Source: Microbulbifer yueqingensis (GTDB lineage Bacteria > Pseudomonadota > Gammaproteobacteria > Pseudomonadales > Cellvibrionaceae). Taken from it: DNA of 64,000 nucleotides. The notes under the pieces are model-generated. The model was not told the DNA's origin. It saw nothing but the letters and a program-made list of their open reading frames with translations, and searched no databases. This document shows positions 42,654 through 53,848 of the stretch, piece after piece (positions within the stretch are counted from its first letter, which is position 1; each line of letters begins with the position of its first letter). The stretch is taken from positions 372,001-436,000 of the forward strand of contig NZ_FNFH01000003.1 in assembly GCF_900100355.1 (NCBI RefSeq), written 5' to 3'. Both the position numbers and the translations under genes were made by a program.

Positions 42654-42965
42654 AGCCCGCTGCCGTTCGGGATCGTGCACCCGGTTCCAGCAATAGGCCA
42701 CTATTGAGTAATAGCTGAGGAAAATACCGAACAGGACGCCCATTAGTGGCAGGAGCTCTGCAGTGCCCATGCCTTTTTTCAGGAAAAGGATCACCGACAT
42801 AAAGCTCCAGATATACAGCGGGTAGAGCGTTGCGCAGGTAAACAGCCGAAACCTTCCGAATGCCTCGCCCTCATTGGGGCGCAGAAAAGGAAACGGCCAC
42901 CAGCAGATCGACGGCCGGTGTATGACGGCCATAAATCGCATCAAGATCATTTCCTTCTCTCTCAT
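42639..42965 (-). CDS. Small membrane protein, unknown function
   Basis: Up to 108 residues with two hydrophobic helices (LFTCATLYPLYIWSFMSVILFL and LLPLMGVLFGIFLSYYSIVAYCW) in the middle and C-terminal thirds. It overlaps the 3' end of the DUF2062 gene by 15 bases, convergently. Several Mets near the start (residues 1, 6, 9, 12) make the true start unsure. I recognise no family, but the clear membrane pattern argues for a real gene. Confidence 0.55.
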   Translation of the reverse strand: MREKEMILMRFMAVIHRPSICWWPFPFLRPNEGEAFGRFRLFTCATLYPLYIWSFMSVILFLKKGMGTAELLPLMGVLFGIFLSYYSIVAYCWNRVHDPERQRASMDR

Positions 42966-43000
42966 AGCCCTCTCCCCTTCCTGCGCCCAGATTTCAGTTC

Positions 43001-44263
43001 TTATTGTTCGTTACGCAATGCCGCCGCGGGTTGCACCCTACTCGCCTGCAGTGACGGGTAAAGCGTGGCCAGAAGGCTCAGCAGGAAGCCCGCCCCCACA
43101 ACCAGCGCCACATCCGCCCACTGCAGCTCGGATGGCAGGTAGTCCACGGGGTAGACGTCGGACTTCAGGAACTGGATACCGAACAGGGATTCCAGGCCCG
43201 CCACCAGATCCGTAACAACCAGTGACGCACCTATGCCCAGCAGGCCCCCGACCACAGCGCCCACCAGGCCCACCAGGGCTCCCTGGCTGACGAAAGTGAG
43301 CAGGATCTCCCGCGTACTGGCGCCCATGGTGCGCAGGATGGCGATATCGCTGTGCTTGTCGATCACCACCATGACCAGGGTCGACACCACGTTGAACGCG
43401 GCAATGGCGATAATCAGCAGCACCAGCAGGCCCACCAGGTTGCGGGACATCTGGATCGCCTGGTAGAGGTTGCCGTGGGTGCGGCTCCAGTCACTGCCAT
43501 AGAAATTCTCACGCGGCAGGTCTGCCAGCAACTGGCGCATGATCCAGTTGGCTTCCAGCATCTCCTTCACGCGCAACTGTACGCCCGCGCCGCCGGCACC
43601 ACCGGCAAGGCTACGGGCCTGCTCCCAGCTCAGCAGGGCCAGGCTCTGGTCCAGGGCGGTACCGGAATGAAATACATCCACGATACGGAAGCCCGCCAGC
43701 CGCGCCGCCCTTCTGCCGCCGTCGGCACCCTCGCTGTTGGGAACAATCAGGGAGAGGTGCTCGCCGCGCTCTACACCAAGCTTGTCCGCCAGGCCGCGAC
43801 CGAGAATGATGCCGGGCTCGGCAGCATTCCCCAGGGCGGCAAATGCTTCCGCGGAGACAAATTCATCGATATTCGAAACCCGGGTGATGGTGTCCGGGTT
43901 GATCCCCTGGGCCAGCAACGGGGTCACTTCCCTGCCCTTGCGGGCCAGGGCATTCACCTGCCACACCTCGGCCGCCGCCTCCACCTCCGGGGATGCCGCC
44001 AGGCGGTCGCGCACTGCGGCCCAGTCTACGTCGGCAGAGGCGTTGTAGATGGTGGCGTGCGGCATAATGCCCAGGATGCGCTCGCGCAATTCGCGATCGA
44101 ACCCGTTCATCACCGACATCACCACGATCATCAGGCCCACGCCGAGCACCAGCCCGACCATCGACAGTCCCGAGATGAACGACACCAGGCCGGCGGAGTC
44201 CTCGCCGCGACGCTGCGCCCCGGCATAGCGCAGGCCGATAAAGGCGGGCAGCGGCCTAAACAT
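43001..44263 (-). CDS. lolE: Lipoprotein-releasing ABC transporter permease LolE
   Basis: A 420-residue FtsX-type permease of the LolCDE complex that extracts outer-membrane lipoproteins for LolA. The N-terminal helix (about 20-45, [39 protein letters not shown]) precedes a large periplasmic domain (about 50-265), and three C-terminal helices end in [18 protein letters not shown]. The start [15 protein letters not shown] overlaps lolD by eight bases. It is the third gene of lolC-lolD-lolE, which is why I call it LolE. Confidence 0.93.
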   Translation of the reverse strand: MFRPLPAFIGLRYAGAQRRGEDSAGLVSFISGLSMVGLVLGVGLMIVVMSVMNGFDRELRERILGIMPHATIYNASADVDWAAVRDRLAASPEVEAAAEVWQVNALARKGREVTPLLAQGINPDTITRVSNIDEFVSAEAFAALGNAAEPGIILGRGLADKLGVERGEHLSLIVPNSEGADGGRRAARLAGFRIVDVFHSGTALDQSLALLSWEQARSLAGGAGGAGVQLRVKEMLEANWIMRQLLADLPRENFYGSDWSRTHGNLYQAIQMSRNLVGLLVLLIIAIAAFNVVSTLVMVVIDKHSDIAILRTMGASTREILLTFVSQGALVGLVGAVVGGLLGIGASLVVTDLVAGLESLFGIQFLKSDVYPVDYLPSELQWADVALVVGAGFLLSLLATLYPSLQASRVQPAAALRNEQ

Positions 44264-45011
44264 GGTTGCCCTGCTGCCAGTCACTCTCAAGGCGCCCATC
44301 GATCAGGTGCAGGGTGCGATCCAGCGCTGCCGCCAGGTCAGGGTCATGGGTCACGATAATAAAGCTGATACCGAGCTCGCGATTCAGGCGGTCCATCAAT
44401 TTGTGGATTTCCCGGGCCGTGGCGCGGTCCAGGTTTCCGGTGGGCTCGTCCATCAGGACGCAGGCGGGGCGGGTCACCAGGGCCCGCGCAATTGCCACGC
44501 GCTGGCGCTCCCCCCCGGACAACTGGGAGGGTTTGTGGTCGAGGCGCTCACCCAGTCCCACTGCCCTAAGCATGGCTTCGGCCTCGGCGCGCGCATCGGC
44601 AATCGAGGACTTGCCGATCAGCAGCGGCATCGCCACGTTCTCCAGCGCGGAAAACTCGCCCAGCAGGTGGTGGAACTGGTAAACGAAACCCAGGCTGCGG
44701 TTGCGCAGCCAGCCGCGCTCATTGGCGTTCAGGGAGGCGAGGTCGCGGCCCGCTACCCGGACTTCCCCTTCGCTGGCGGTATCCAGTCCGCCAAGCAGGT
44801 TCAGCAGTGTGGACTTGCCGGACCCGGATGCGCCGACAATGGCCAGCTTCTCACCCCGCCGGACTTCCAGCTCCACCCCGCGCAGGACCTGCAGTTCATT
44901 GTTGCCCTGGCGATAGCTCTTGCGCAGGTTGCGACAGGAAAGCACCACCTGGCCGCCATCGGCCTCGGCGGGAGTAGCGGGCTCTGTCTGTAATTCCACT
45001 TGGCTGTTCAT
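44256..45011 (-). CDS. lolD: Lipoprotein-releasing ABC transporter ATPase LolD
   Basis: A 251-residue ATPase: Walker [13 protein letters not shown], signature [15 protein letters not shown], Walker [13 protein letters not shown] and H-loop IVTHDPDLA. The LolD/MacB-type signature [23 protein letters not shown] (the LolD motif contacting LolC/E) is intact. An N-terminal 25-residue extension is unusual but modest. The gene lies between lolC (55-base gap) and lolE (eight-base overlap). Confidence 0.94.
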   Translation of the reverse strand: MNSQVELQTEPATPAEADGGQVVLSCRNLRKSYRQGNNELQVLRGVELEVRRGEKLAIVGASGSGKSTLLNLLGGLDTASEGEVRVAGRDLASLNANERGWLRNRSLGFVYQFHHLLGEFSALENVAMPLLIGKSSIADARAEAEAMLRAVGLGERLDHKPSQLSGGERQRVAIARALVTRPACVLMDEPTGNLDRATAREIHKLMDRLNRELGISFIIVTHDPDLAAALDRTLHLIDGRLESDWQQGNHV

Positions 45012-45066
45012 CTCTAAGATGCTTCCGTATTCTGGTTGCTGTGCGGGCGGCTACCTGGACGCCGCC

Positions 45067-46311
45067 CTACTCGTAGCGCAGTGCTTCGGCAGGCTCGATC
45101 TGGGCTGCGCGCCATGCCGGGAACAGGGTGGCCAGCAGGCTCATCACGATCGCGGCAGCCAGCACTATGACGGCGTCGGCGGTGCGAAACTCCGATGGCA
45201 GGAAGCTGACGAAGAATACCCGCGGATCAAAGATCCTGGCACCGAGGACATTCTCAACCCAACTCACCATATCGGTCAGGTTCAGGGCAATCACTATTCC
45301 CAGCAGCGCGCCGGTGAGCGCGCCGATGATGCCGATGGCACTGCCCTGTACCACGAATACCCCCATGATCTGCCGCGAGGTCAGCCCGAGGGTACGCAGC
45401 ACGGCGATATCCGAGCGCTTGTCCGCCACCATCAGCACCAGCGCAGAGACAATATTGAAGGCAGCCACGGCGACGATGATCATCAGCATCAGCGTCACCA
45501 CCGTTTTTTCCATTTTCACTGCCTGGAACAGGCTGCCCTGGGATTTGCTCCAGTCCTCACCGCTGAAGCCGGGGCCCAGCTCTTCCGCATAACCGGCCAC
45601 TTTGCCCAGCGCATTGTTCATGTCGTCGAAGCGCAGCTGCAGGCCCTGCGCCCGCCCCGGCATGCGCATCAACCGTGCCGCGTCCTCGATATGCATCAGC
45701 GCCATGCTCTGGTCCACCTGCGCGCCCACGGAAAATATCCCGGACACCGTGAAGCGCTTGGTGCGAGGAAAAATGCCCGCGGGGGTAATGACCACTTCCG
45801 GCAGCGTCAGGATGACACTGTCACCGGGAATGACATTAAGCTGGCGCGCCAGGATACGCCCCAGCACGATGTTGTAGCTGCGCGGCTGCAGGGTGTCCAG
45901 GCTTCCCATCAGCATGTGCTCGCCCACCTGGCTGACATCGCTCAATGCAGCCGGATCGACACCCTGGAACTCGACACCGTGGCTGTCATTGCCCCCGCCG
46001 AGCAGCGCGAAACCGCGCACGAAGGGACTGGCAGCCACGACATGGGGCTGGCGGGCCAGCTGCCCGGCCGCATCGCGCCAGTCCTCCAGCCCGCCTTCTT
46101 TCTGCACAAACCCGTGCGGCACCACACTGAGGATGCGCGTCTTGAGTTCGCGATCGAAACCATTCATTACCGAGGTGACCACGATCAGGGCCATTACCCC
46201 GAGTGCCATCCCCAGCAGTGAAAAGCCGTTGATAAACGAAATGAACTGCTGGCGGCGCCGGGCAGCTACATAGCGCAGGCCGATGAACAGGGGAACGGGG
46301 CGAACCCACAT
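45067..46311 (-). CDS. lolC: Lipoprotein-releasing ABC transporter permease LolC
   Basis: A 414-residue FtsX-family permease. The N terminus [55 protein letters not shown] and the C terminus LFPAWRAAQIEPAEALRYE are classic LolC/LolE. The periplasmic domain spans about 50-255, and three helices follow. First gene of the lolCDE operon. The 259-base upstream gap holds a 12-bp tandem repeat (TCCGTACGCCGG twice at 46408-46431) and presumably the promoter. Confidence 0.93.
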   Translation of the reverse strand: MWVRPVPLFIGLRYVAARRRQQFISFINGFSLLGMALGVMALIVVTSVMNGFDRELKTRILSVVPHGFVQKEGGLEDWRDAAGQLARQPHVVAASPFVRGFALLGGGNDSHGVEFQGVDPAALSDVSQVGEHMLMGSLDTLQPRSYNIVLGRILARQLNVIPGDSVILTLPEVVITPAGIFPRTKRFTVSGIFSVGAQVDQSMALMHIEDAARLMRMPGRAQGLQLRFDDMNNALGKVAGYAEELGPGFSGEDWSKSQGSLFQAVKMEKTVVTLMLMIIVAVAAFNIVSALVLMVADKRSDIAVLRTLGLTSRQIMGVFVVQGSAIGIIGALTGALLGIVIALNLTDMVSWVENVLGARIFDPRVFFVSFLPSEFRTADAVIVLAAAIVMSLLATLFPAWRAAQIEPAEALRYE

Positions 46312-46570
46312 AATTCAAAATGCTCCAAAGTGGGCGGTTTCCGGATGGCGCGCTGGCGCCCGCCGGTCCTGGTACAGCCGCCCTGCCCCCGCGGGGAGGT
46401 GGGACGATCCGTACGCCGGTCCGTACGCCGGAAAGGTGCGCTTACCGGTTACAAAGTGATTCGACACTGGCGGATATTCGGCACTGCAGGGCCGTTGCGG
46501 GTCAGATACGGCAATCATAGGGGGTGATTTAAACGGAAATAGCGCAAGAAATCCAAGTAATTGGACAAAG

Positions 46571-48199
46571 TCAGCGCTCGTTGTATCCCTGCAGCCGTTT
46601 TTTGAGTCGCTCGAGGCCGGACTTGCCCCAGCCCCCGGGTTCTGTCAACGCCAGCCAGGCGAGGATGTAATCCGACGGCGCATAGCTATGGCCGTAGCCC
46701 ATGGGCGCGACGCCCGCGTGCATGTCCGCGGCGAGCTGGAACATGGTCACGACCGGGTACCATTGCAGCTCGGACGACACCCCGGGGCCCCGCGGGCGTT
46801 CCATCCAGGCCGGTTTCCGCAACAGCGCGTCGGGAGTGAAGAACACAATCGGGTCGCTCGCATGCTGCAGGTAGGCAATGCGGAAATTACCCCAGGGTTT
46901 CTTACCGCGGTAACCCCCGTGGTGGTTGCCGAAGCGCACTACCGCGCCACCGCGAAACATGGGCAGCCAGGCCGGGGAGCCGGGGTCCCGCCCGGCGGTC
47001 ACCGCGCGCCAGGTATCGCTCCGGAAAGGCGGGCCGGTCCAGAGCGCGCCGTGGAATGGATCGTCGATGATGTCGTAGAAATCGAAAGAGCGGTCGGAGT
47101 TGAGCGCTCCCAGGCTCAACCCGAACAGGTAGAGCTCGGGGCGGCTATCGCGCGGCAGCTTGCGCCAGTACCCGTAAACCGCACGGAACAGGGCCTCCGC
47201 CGTCTCCCTCCCGTAGGCGTCCTCGGTCATCAGGGCGATGGGGCTGGGCAGATAGGAGTACTGGGTTGCGACGCTGGCAATGTCGCCACGGTGCAGGTAC
47301 TCGACGGAATTGATGGCACCCGGGTCCACCCAACCGGTCCCGGTCGGGGTGATCAGGAGCACGACCGAGCGATCGAACCCCCCCACCCGCTTGAATTCCT
47401 CCAGCGCCAGCTGTGCGCGTTCCTCCGGGGTGTCGGCGGCGTTCAGCCCCACGTAGACCCGGATCGGGTCCATCCCCTCACCGGCAACCTCGCGGATATC
47501 GTCGGCGGTCGGCCCCAGTGCGAGATAGCGGCGTCCCTGGTGGCCCATGTCCTGCCAGCGTACCAGGGACCGGGCGCCCCCCGGCTTGTCTGGATCAGCG
47601 GGCGCGGGCAGGTCCGGCTCCATGCGCGCATCGAGCTGTCGGTATACCGAGTCCACCGCCCGCAGGCCAGCCATTAACAACACATCGCTGACAAGCGCCC
47701 AGAAAAGCGCGAACGCGGCGACAAGTCCCAGCACCATGGAAACCCGCGGGGGAATGCGGTGCTCCAGCCTGCGGGAAAGGAACCGCATCGTACGCCGGAA
47801 GCCCCTGGCCACACCCAGTACGACCATGAATACCACAATCGCAACCAGGGCAATGGTAAAGGGCCGCACGCCCGCTACCGCTCCCAGTCCCATTGCCTCA
47901 CGAACCGAGTTCTGCCAGCCGGTGGCCTGCCACAGGAAAACGACCACCAGCGCCGCGCAGACCGCGGCGCAGCACCAGACGAGAACCGTGCGGGTGCGGC
48001 CAGCCGGAAGCGGCAGCCCGAGGAAACGCCAGAGCCAGGCAAGGAGGCTGCCAAAGCCGTATCCCGCGGCGAATGACAGACCGGAGACTATGCCCTGCAT
48101 CAGGGCGTCGCGGGGAATCAGGGATGGGGTCAGCGACAGCGCGAAGAACAGGGTTCCGACCAGCAAGCCGGGAATTGAGAAAAGAGCTCCAGGGCGCAT
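46571..48199 (-). CDS. Membrane-anchored alpha/beta hydrolase (Abhydrolase_9 type)
   Basis: A 542-residue protein. Residues about 1-185 contain five or so hydrophobic helices (GLLVGTLFFALSLTPSLIPRD, VLVWCCAAVCAALVVVFLW, FTIALVAIVVFMVVLGVARG, and others). A cytoplasmic or periplasmic hydrolase domain follows, with the nucleophile elbow GLSLG in ELYLFGLSLGALNSD and DIASVATQYSYLPSP upstream. It matches PF10081-type hydrolases. Possible lipase or esterase function is inference. The gene is monocistronic and downstream of no obvious partner. Confidence 0.82.
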   Translation of the reverse strand: MRPGALFSIPGLLVGTLFFALSLTPSLIPRDALMQGIVSGLSFAAGYGFGSLLAWLWRFLGLPLPAGRTRTVLVWCCAAVCAALVVVFLWQATGWQNSVREAMGLGAVAGVRPFTIALVAIVVFMVVLGVARGFRRTMRFLSRRLEHRIPPRVSMVLGLVAAFALFWALVSDVLLMAGLRAVDSVYRQLDARMEPDLPAPADPDKPGGARSLVRWQDMGHQGRRYLALGPTADDIREVAGEGMDPIRVYVGLNAADTPEERAQLALEEFKRVGGFDRSVVLLITPTGTGWVDPGAINSVEYLHRGDIASVATQYSYLPSPIALMTEDAYGRETAEALFRAVYGYWRKLPRDSRPELYLFGLSLGALNSDRSFDFYDIIDDPFHGALWTGPPFRSDTWRAVTAGRDPGSPAWLPMFRGGAVVRFGNHHGGYRGKKPWGNFRIAYLQHASDPIVFFTPDALLRKPAWMERPRGPGVSSELQWYPVVTMFQLAADMHAGVAPMGYGHSYAPSDYILAWLALTEPGGWGKSGLERLKKRLQGYNER

Positions 48200-48404
48200 C
48201 CGTGACCATCCATGGAACAGGGTTCACTTCCAGCCTAGCACAGCGGCTGCCCGCGCCAGCGTCGGAAAAACGTGAATATTGGCAAGTGTTTAGGCAGAAT
48301 ATCTGCTTTAATGGCGCAAGAAGCCGTTAACAGTCGCCGCAAGGCGCTACCAGCGCCTGCCGGGGCGAAGAATAATGAGAGAACCCGTTCGCCGGAGCAC
48401 ACCA

Positions 48405-48707
48405 ATGTACCGCAATACCACCAACCTCACCCGCCTGCGCGCCGTGGCCGGCGCCCTCGTACTGGGCTTTTCCGCCAGCGCTGCCGCCGAAACCGTGGAA
48501 GTCCCGGTAGGAAGCCAGGGAATGGTTGCCGAGGCCTCCTCGCTGCGCGGGCTGGACAAGGACCAGGTGACCGCGCGCCTGGGTGAGCCCGTTGGGATCC
48601 AGGGCCCGGTGGGTGACCCGGCCATCTCGCGGTGGGAATACGCCGACTATTACGTATATTTCGAGTGGGACAAAGTGCTGCACGTGGTCAGCAAGCCGCG
48701 GGGATAA
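48405..48707 (+). CDS. Small exported protein, SmpA/OmlA-like fold suggested
   Basis: A 100-residue protein with a signal peptide (cleavage after SAAAE...). The mature part has GLDKDQVTARLGEPVGIQGPVGDPAISRWEYADYYVYFEWDKVLHVV, with the helix-turn-G-x-P pattern followed by beta strands seen in SmpA/OmlA (BamE-like) domains. The start ATG at 48405 has GGAG eight bases upstream. Plus-strand gene flanked by minus-strand genes. Function unknown. Confidence 0.75.
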   Translation: MYRNTTNLTRLRAVAGALVLGFSASAAAETVEVPVGSQGMVAEASSLRGLDKDQVTARLGEPVGIQGPVGDPAISRWEYADYYVYFEWDKVLHVVSKPRG

Positions 48708-48747
48708 ATCCACGCGCCAGGGCTTACCGCGGTAAGCCCTGCCCGCT

Positions 48748-49212
48748 TCAGTAGAGGTAGGTCGCAGTGCCGGTGGCAATCAGCTCCTCGGCATCATTGA
48801 AAAGCTCCATCCGCGTCACGACAAGCTTGTTGCCCGTGCGCAGGATCGAGCCCCGACACAGAAAGTGCTCTCCCCTGCCGGGCTTCAGGTAATCCACGCG
48901 CATATCCACGGTGCCGAGTTTCGATAGCCGCTCGGTCTTCTCTTTCCAGTGGATATCCCCCATACGCTGGTACGCGGCGACCATAGCCGTCAGGCCACCG
49001 ACAGTGTCCAGCGCGGTGGCGATTACTCCCCCGTGCAGGATCTTCTTCCAGATATTGCCGATCAGTTCCGGCCGCAACTCGAAAGCGGCCGACAGGGTCA
49101 GCCGCTCCAGGTCGAGTTCGCGCATTTCCAGCCCGATCTGCCGGTTGAAGGGAATCTGCTCGAAGAATCCCCTGACCAGCTCGCGGAATTCACCCGGCGA
49201 GGGTTCGGTCAC
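48748..49212 (-). CDS. Hotdog-fold acyl-CoA thioesterase (PaaI/YiiD-like)
   Basis: A 154-residue hotdog-fold protein. The motif [19 protein letters not shown] is the active-site loop and helix of PaaI-type thioesterases (HGG with the Asp in the helix), and [42 protein letters not shown] gives the antiparallel strands. It overlaps sthA by four bases (ATGA), so the two are probably translated together. Substrate unknown. Confidence 0.88.
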   Translation of the reverse strand: MTEPSPGEFRELVRGFFEQIPFNRQIGLEMRELDLERLTLSAAFELRPELIGNIWKKILHGGVIATALDTVGGLTAMVAAYQRMGDIHWKEKTERLSKLGTVDMRVDYLKPGRGEHFLCRGSILRTGNKLVVTRMELFNDAEELIATGTATYLY

Positions 49213-50606
49213 AGTCGCATTACCCGGTTAAGCCCGTCCAGCGCGGCACTGCGGTAGGCCTCCGCCATGGTCGGGTAGTTGAAGGTGGTATTGACGAAGA
49301 AATCGATCACATTGTTCGGTGCCGGCTGCTTCATGATCGCCTGGCCGATATGCACGATCTCCGCCGCCTCGGCGCCAAAACAGTGGATGCCGAGAATCTC
49401 GTGGGTCTCGATATGGAACAGGATCTTGAGCATGCCGACGCGCTCACCGGAAATCTGCGCCCGCGCGGTATGCTTGAACAGCGCCCGGCCCACCTCATAG
49501 GGAACCCTGGCCGCTGTGAGCTCAGACTCTGTCTGCCCGACGGAGGAGATCTCCGGCAGGGTGTAGATACCGGTCGGCGCGTCCTCGATCACCCGGTGTC
49601 CCCGGCCGGCAATCGCGGCAGCCACCGCACGACCCTGGTCATAGGAGGCACTTGCCAGGCTCGGCCAGCCGATCACGTCGCCCACGGCATAGATGCTGTC
49701 CACCTCGGTGCAGTAGTGCTCGTCCACCTTCAGTTGCCCGCGATGGTTGGCCTCGAGGCCCACATTCTCCAGTCCCAGCGAGCCGGTGTTGCCTGACCGG
49801 CCGTTACACCACAGCAATGCATCGGCATGGATACGCTTGCCGGACTGCATTTCCATGATCACCCCGTTATCGGTGGGAACCACCTTCGCGTATTCCTCGC
49901 GGTGGCGCACCGTAACCCCCATGTCGCGCAGGTGGTAGCTCAGCGCGTCCGAGATCTCGTCATCGAGGAATTCCAGCAGGCTATCGCGGGTGTTGATCAG
50001 GTCAACCTTGATACCCAGTGCCGCGAAAATCGAGGCGTACTCACAGCCGATCACGCCCGCCCCGTAGATCATGATGGAATGCGGGGTGTGCTGCATGTCC
50101 AGGATCGTATCGCTGTCGTACACACGCGGGTGATTGAAATTTACATCCGCGGGCCTGTAGGGACGGGAGCCGGTTGCAACAATGAACTTCTCCGCTTTCA
50201 GCACTTCCGTGGCCCCATCCTGGAGCAGGACTTCCACGGTATGGGCGTCGCGGAAACGCGCCTCGCCGATAATCAGCTCGACACGGTTGCGGGCATAAAA
50301 GCTGGTGTGCATCTCCACCTGGTAATTGATGACCTTGTGGACGGTCTCCATCACCTGCGGGAATGTGAGTCGCCGGGGCTCGCCCAGGGCGCGGAAAACC
50401 GCCTGGGTGTTATAGCGCATCAACTGCTTTACCGAGTGGCGCAGTGCCTTGGACGGGATGGTCCCCTTGTGGGTACAGTTGCCCCCTACCGCCGGGCGCT
50501 TTTCGATCACAGCCGCGCGCATGCCCTTCTTGGCCGCGCTCATCGCCGCCGCCTCTCCGGCGGGGCCTGATCCGATAACTACCAGGTCAAATTTCTGCTC
50601 TGCCAT
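49209..50606 (-). CDS. sthA: Soluble pyridine nucleotide transhydrogenase SthA
   Basis: A 465-residue flavoprotein that passes hydride between NADPH and NAD+. The FAD Rossmann motif [20 protein letters not shown], the [13 protein letters not shown] site (retaining one Cys of the usual disulphide pair, as in SthA), NAD-binding [18 protein letters not shown] and the C-terminal interface [16 protein letters not shown] are clear. E. coli SthA is 466 residues. It lies 61 bases downstream of nqrM and upstream of the thioesterase. Confidence 0.95.
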   Translation of the reverse strand: MAEQKFDLVVIGSGPAGEAAAMSAAKKGMRAAVIEKRPAVGGNCTHKGTIPSKALRHSVKQLMRYNTQAVFRALGEPRRLTFPQVMETVHKVINYQVEMHTSFYARNRVELIIGEARFRDAHTVEVLLQDGATEVLKAEKFIVATGSRPYRPADVNFNHPRVYDSDTILDMQHTPHSIMIYGAGVIGCEYASIFAALGIKVDLINTRDSLLEFLDDEISDALSYHLRDMGVTVRHREEYAKVVPTDNGVIMEMQSGKRIHADALLWCNGRSGNTGSLGLENVGLEANHRGQLKVDEHYCTEVDSIYAVGDVIGWPSLASASYDQGRAVAAAIAGRGHRVIEDAPTGIYTLPEISSVGQTESELTAARVPYEVGRALFKHTARAQISGERVGMLKILFHIETHEILGIHCFGAEAAEIVHIGQAIMKQPAPNNVIDFFVNTTFNYPTMAEAYRSAALDGLNRVMRL

Positions 50607-50667
50607 CTACCAGCTCTGTTTTGATGTTTTGATTTTCGGTATCAATGCGGCCCTCTTGGGTCCGCAA

Positions 50668-50907
50668 TCAGTGTTTTTTGGTCGCGTCGTATGCCAGGTC
50701 GGCCTGCTGCGCGACTTTCTCCTGTCGCTCCTGCTCCTTGCGGCACTCGTCGTCGTCACCGCCGCAGATTTCACAGTCCTGCTTCATACCGATTTTGTTC
50801 AGTCCACCGCAGGAACCCTTGAGGGGTTTGTTCTGCAAGATGGCGCCCAGCGCCATTCCGGTCACGATAAGCACCATGGCTACGAAGGCAAAGATATAAA
50901 TAGTCAC
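50668..50907 (-). CDS. nqrM: Na+-NQR maturation protein NqrM
   Basis: A 79-residue membrane protein: one N-terminal helix (FAFVAMVLIVTGMALGAIL) followed by IGMKQDCEICGG and GSCGGL, the Cys-rich motif of NqrM, needed to insert iron into the NqrD/NqrE site. The C-terminal tail is charged and extended compared with the Vibrio protein. It overlaps apbE by four bases, so the accessory genes apbE and nqrM are coupled and follow the nqr operon. Confidence 0.93.
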   Translation of the reverse strand: MTIYIFAFVAMVLIVTGMALGAILQNKPLKGSCGGLNKIGMKQDCEICGGDDDECRKEQERQEKVAQQADLAYDATKKH

Positions 50908-51989
50908 GATTCAGATCCCTCCAGGTAGGGAGTAAATGCGCTGCTGAAACGCTCTTCAAAACCGTTGTCGGTCTTCACCAGCATGAATACGGCCAAGCCT
51001 TCCCGCTCTGCCAATTTTAATCCCGCATCTGCGCCCATCACATTCAGGGCGGTCGCGAGGCCGTCAGCCTCGGCGCATATATCAGCAATCACGGTGACAG
51101 AAGCAAGCCGGTGCTGCAAAGGCCTGCCGGTGCGCGGATCGATACTGTGGGAGTAACGCACCCCGTCCCGCTCGTAGTAATTGCGGTAATCGCCACTGGT
51201 CGCCACGGCGCGGCCACTGACGCGCACCGGCTTGTGCACCACCTGCCCCGCGCGGGTCGGGCTCTCGATGCCGATACGCCATTCGTCACCACCGGGGTTG
51301 TGGCCCAGGGTCCTGAGCTCCCCGCCAATTTCCACCAGGTAATTCTCGATGCCCTGCTCTTCCAGCAGCTGCGCCACCCGATCGACACCGTGCCCCTTGG
51401 CGATAGCCGACAAGTCCAGCTGCACATCGCGGGTCCGGGTCAGTCGGGGCGGGTTGCGCTCCAGCTCCAGGGCGTCGGAGCCGACCAGTCCCAGCAGCCG
51501 GTCGATTTCCTCCTGCCCCGGTACCTTCTCCGGCTCGGGAGTGGGGCCGAAGCCCCACAGGTTCACCAGCGGACCCACGGTGATATCGAAAGCCCCGCCG
51601 CTGCGCTCGTTTATATCGATGGAGAGCCCCACTACGTCCGCCAGCGGCTCGCTGATCGCCACCGGTTCGCCTATCGGGCCGGCATTGAAGCGCATCAGCT
51701 CGGAATCGGGGATATAGGTGGACATCTCCCGGTTTACCGCTTCCAGCTCCTGCTCGATCAACTCCTGCAGAGACTCCTTTGCGACCTCCGCCGGGGGAGC
51801 CACCACAGTGATGTGATACCGGGTACCCATAGTGGGCCCCGACAGCTTCCAGCTCTCGGTATCCGGGCCACACCCTGTGAGGAAGGCAGCGGTAAGCAGT
51901 GACGTGCACACAAGCAAAAACAGGGCCCGGAATGCGGGCCCTGTTTTTGTTGTTATCGGGTGATTCGATGCTCTGGGCAATTCACTCAC
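50904..51989 (-). CDS. apbE: FAD:protein FMN transferase ApbE (lipoprotein)
   Basis: A 361-residue enzyme that attaches FMN covalently to Thr in NqrB and NqrC. The lipobox is LTGC, at about residue 40 from the upstream start. Then GPTMGTRYHITV, the ApbE core (SGGAFDITVGPLVNLWGFG), LDLSAIAKGHGVDRVA and the Mg/Thr-binding C-terminal YSHSIDPRTGRP motif. The available starts are GTG (51989) or TTG (51980); GGAG lies at good spacing from the TTG. The n-region and h-region codons of the signal peptide contain a strong terminator-like hairpin. The gene follows nqrF by five bases. Confidence 0.92.
   Translation of the reverse strand: MSELPRASNHPITTKTGPAFRALFLLVCTSLLTAAFLTGCGPDTESWKLSGPTMGTRYHITVVAPPAEVAKESLQELIEQELEAVNREMSTYIPDSELMRFNAGPIGEPVAISEPLADVVGLSIDINERSGGAFDITVGPLVNLWGFGPTPEPEKVPGQEEIDRLLGLVGSDALELERNPPRLTRTRDVQLDLSAIAKGHGVDRVAQLLEEQGIENYLVEIGGELRTLGHNPGGDEWRIGIESPTRAGQVVHKPVRVSGRAVATSGDYRNYYERDGVRYSHSIDPRTGRPLQHRLASVTVIADICAEADGLATALNVMGADAGLKLAEREGLAVFMLVKTDNGFEERFSSAFTPYLEGSES
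51915..51949. terminator. Bidirectional intrinsic terminator-like hairpin within apbE
   Basis: A perfect 10-bp stem (51920-51929 and 51935-51944: ACAGGGCCCG and CGGGCCCTGT), five-base loop, flanked by A5 on one side and T5 on the other. On the minus strand it lies 46 bases after the nqrF stop, so it should attenuate transcription into apbE-nqrM. It forms part of the apbE signal-peptide codons. Confidence 0.8.
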
Positions 51990-51994
51990 TCCGA

Positions 51995-53218
51995 TCAGCC
52001 ACCGAAGTCATCCAGCAGGATATTGTCATCCTCAACACCGAGGTCCTTCAGCATATTAATGACGGCTGCGTTCATCATGGGCGGACCGCACATGTAGTAC
52101 TCGCAGTCCTCCGGCGCCGGGTGATCCTTCAGATAGTTTTCGTAAACCACGTTGTGAATGAACCCGGTGTAACCGGTCCAGTTATCCTCCGGCTGCGGAT
52201 CGGACAGCGCCACGTGCCACTGGAAGTTGTCGAACTCTTCCTGCAGGCCGTTGTAATCGTCCTCGTAGAACATCTCCCGCAGGGAGCGCGCACCGTACCA
52301 GAAGCTGATCTTGCGGCTGCTGTTCAGGCGCTTGAGCTGGTCGAAGATGTGCGAGCGCATCGGTGCCATACCGGCACCACCGCCGATAAAGACCATCTCA
52401 TTGTCGGTTTCCTTGGCAAAAAACTCACCGAAGGGACCGTAAACCCTGATCTTGTCGCCCGGCTTCAGGTTGAACACATAGGAAGACATCTGGCCCGGGG
52501 GAACACCCTCGGTGCGCGGCGGCGGGGTGGCGATACGGATGTTGAACTTCACCACGCCCTTCTCTTCCGGGTAGTTCGCCATGGAATAGGCGCGAACCAC
52601 CGGCTCGGTGACCTTGGACTCCAGGTTGAAGAAGCCAAAGTGCTCCCAGTCACCGCGGTACTCTTCCTCGATGTCGAAATCGGAGAATTTCACATGGTGG
52701 GGCGGCGCCTCCAGCTGTACGTAACCGCCAGCACGGAAGTCAACATTCTCGCCTTCCGGCAGCTTCAGGGTCAGCTCTTTAATGAAAGTAGCCACGTTCG
52801 GGTTGGATTCCACAGTGCATTCCCACTGCTTCACACCGAACACCTCTTCCGGCACCTCAATTTCCATGTCCTGCTTGACTGCCACCTGGCAGGACAGGCG
52901 CTTGCCCTGCTTGGCCTCGCGCGGGGTGAAGTGAGCAGCCTCGGTAGGCAGCATATCGCCACCACCGGCCACCACCTTGCACACACACTGGGCGCAGCTG
53001 CCGCCGCCGCCACAGGCAGAGGCCAGGAACAGGTTGTTGGCCGCCAGGGTCTGCAGCAGCTTGCCGCCGGCGGGCACGGTCAGGGTCTTCTCACCGTTTA
53101 CCAGGATATTGACGTTACCGGTGTTTACCAGGCGGGAGCGGGCGACAAGGATCACTGCCACCAGCGCCAGCACGATGACGGTAAACATCGCAACGCCGAG
53201 AATAATTTCGAGATTCAT
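51995..53218 (-). CDS. nqrF: Na+-translocating NADH:quinone reductase subunit F
   Basis: A 407-residue NADH-oxidising subunit. One N-terminal helix (5-27), then a 2Fe-2S ferredoxin domain with [14 protein letters not shown] and the distant Cys in RLSCQ, an FAD domain with RAYSMANYP, and the NADH-binding [11 protein letters not shown] and [11 protein letters not shown] terminus. It is the last structural nqr gene, 18 bases after nqrE and five bases before apbE. Confidence 0.97.
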   Translation of the reverse strand: MNLEIILGVAMFTVIVLALVAVILVARSRLVNTGNVNILVNGEKTLTVPAGGKLLQTLAANNLFLASACGGGGSCAQCVCKVVAGGGDMLPTEAAHFTPREAKQGKRLSCQVAVKQDMEIEVPEEVFGVKQWECTVESNPNVATFIKELTLKLPEGENVDFRAGGYVQLEAPPHHVKFSDFDIEEEYRGDWEHFGFFNLESKVTEPVVRAYSMANYPEEKGVVKFNIRIATPPPRTEGVPPGQMSSYVFNLKPGDKIRVYGPFGEFFAKETDNEMVFIGGGAGMAPMRSHIFDQLKRLNSSRKISFWYGARSLREMFYEDDYNGLQEEFDNFQWHVALSDPQPEDNWTGYTGFIHNVVYENYLKDHPAPEDCEYYMCGPPMMNAAVINMLKDLGVEDDNILLDDFGG

Positions 53219-53236
53219 GGTATTGCGTTCCCCCGC

Positions 53237-53845
<609 letters not shown>

Positions 53846-53848
53846 TTA

